Assembly (NCBI GenBank): GCA_947466075.1
Contig: CANIBP010000001.1
Span: forward strand, 248,001-312,000
DNA length: 64,000 nt
Direction of reading: 5' to 3'
Source of the DNA: Verrucomicrobiaceae bacterium
GTDB taxonomy: Bacteria; Verrucomicrobiota; Verrucomicrobiia; Verrucomicrobiales; Verrucomicrobiaceae
Shown here piece by piece: positions 63,632 through 64,000 of the stretch. The notes beneath the pieces are model-generated. The model saw nothing but the letters and a program-made list of their open reading frames with translations. It made no database searches and was not told the DNA's origin. Each line of letters opens with the position of its first letter. Within the stretch, counting starts at the first letter, position 1. Made by a program: the position numbers and the translations under genes.

Positions 63632-64000
63632 TTACTTCCGCGCTAGCTCTAGCATCGCTGCTTCCTCAGCGAGTAAGAGCGACTCCGGCACCTTCTCGGC
63701 GACCTGCCAGGCGCGTGCTGGCTCGCCAGCGGCGGCGAGGAGGCCGGCGATGACGGCACGCTCACCTGCGCTCCAGTTGGTGGCGCGTTCCAGGTCTTGC
63801 AGCTCGGTGCGCAACGGATCGAGTTGCTTGAGGCGGTGGTAAATCATGGACGAGAGCAGGCGTTGGCGCGCTTGGAACGAGGCATCGGGCCGATGGATAT
63901 CTGGTACAATCGTCTCAAATGGGCCGCCCGTGAGCAGATCCAGATAGTCGGCACGATAAGCGTGATCGAAGCGAGCAGGGCTGCGATCCGCCAGTGTGCG
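63632..64000 (-). CDS. C-terminal part of a protein of unknown function (runs off window)
   Basis: The frame is open from the window edge (first base of a codon at 64000) to a stop at 63632, giving 122 residues of a C-terminus. The visible part contains DHAYRADYLDLLTGGPFE, then helical repeat-like text (ERATNWSAGERAVIAGLLAAAGEPARAWQVAEKV), which may be TPR-like. ATG at 63847 is internal, since the frame is open upstream of it. The function is unknown. Confidence 0.6.
   Translation of the reverse strand, partial: RTLADRSPARFDHAYRADYLDLLTGGPFETIVPDIHRPDASFQARQRLLSSMIYHRLKQLDPLRTELQDLERATNWSAGERAVIAGLLAAAGEPARAWQVAEKVPESLLLAEEAAMLELARK

Overview
The window reads as chromosomal DNA of a Gram-negative, aerobically respiring, GC-rich bacterium, most likely a member of the Verrucomicrobiota (Verrucomicrobiaceae/Prosthecobacter type). 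The pointers are Tat-exported Gfo/Idh/MocA and xylose-isomerase-like proteins, a fused CcoN-CcoO cbb3 oxidase, an sdhCAB operon with a five-helix cytochrome b, many lipoproteins and TolC/RND exporters, and small proteins of no known family. This placement is inference from gene content; there is no rRNA gene to confirm it.

Region 1 (1-about 5950) is the right-hand end of an integrated element. It holds a partial winged-helix protein, a lipoprotein, two tiny membrane proteins, a translationally coupled Toprim primase and DUF3987 ATPase pair, an AlpA-like DNA-binding protein, an unknown protein and a tyrosine recombinase. Next to the recombinase lies the 5' half of a tRNA gene (5911-5948), broken in the anticodon loop. 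I read this as the displaced half of the attachment site.

Region 2 (6075-25277) is mostly housekeeping: an oxidoreductase, an SDR, HflX, a PH-domain protein, a sugar isomerase-like protein, ClpX, a lone pseudopilin, an OmpA-domain protein, an octaheme cytochrome fused to HEAT/TPR repeats, a bifunctional-nuclease-domain protein, a gamma carbonic anhydrase, HU, a BrnT/BrnA toxin-antitoxin pair and glyoxalase I. It ends in a tightly coupled SDR / CoA-transferase / thiolase operon that would take 3-hydroxybutyrate or acetoacetate to acetyl-CoA.

Region 3 (25365-39833) is respiratory. It has sdhCAB, then two exported proteins and a membrane metallopeptidase, then the cbb3 oxidase cluster in the order ccoS, ccoNO (fused), ccoQ, ccoP (one heme only), terminator, ccoG, a 66-residue membrane protein, a TauE/SafE-like protein and ccoI copper ATPase.

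Region 4 (39806-49677) is mixed: two secreted alpha/beta hydrolases (one a tandem with a dead first domain), a frameshifted polyvalent-type kinase gene, a glutaredoxin-like protein, a DUF2959 protein with a frame break at its signal peptide, a nested palindromic repeat, ddl divergent from a D-aminoacylase, and an LTA-synthase-like sulfatase-fold enzyme.

Region 5 (49850-63104) is a metal-efflux island: a two-component system, a small secreted Cys-containing protein, TolC1, RND1, an MFS transporter, TolC2, a short membrane fusion protein and RND2, all in one direction. Only one fusion protein serves two pumps. The window closes with a RelE-type toxin-antitoxin pair and the C-terminal part of an unrecognised gene.
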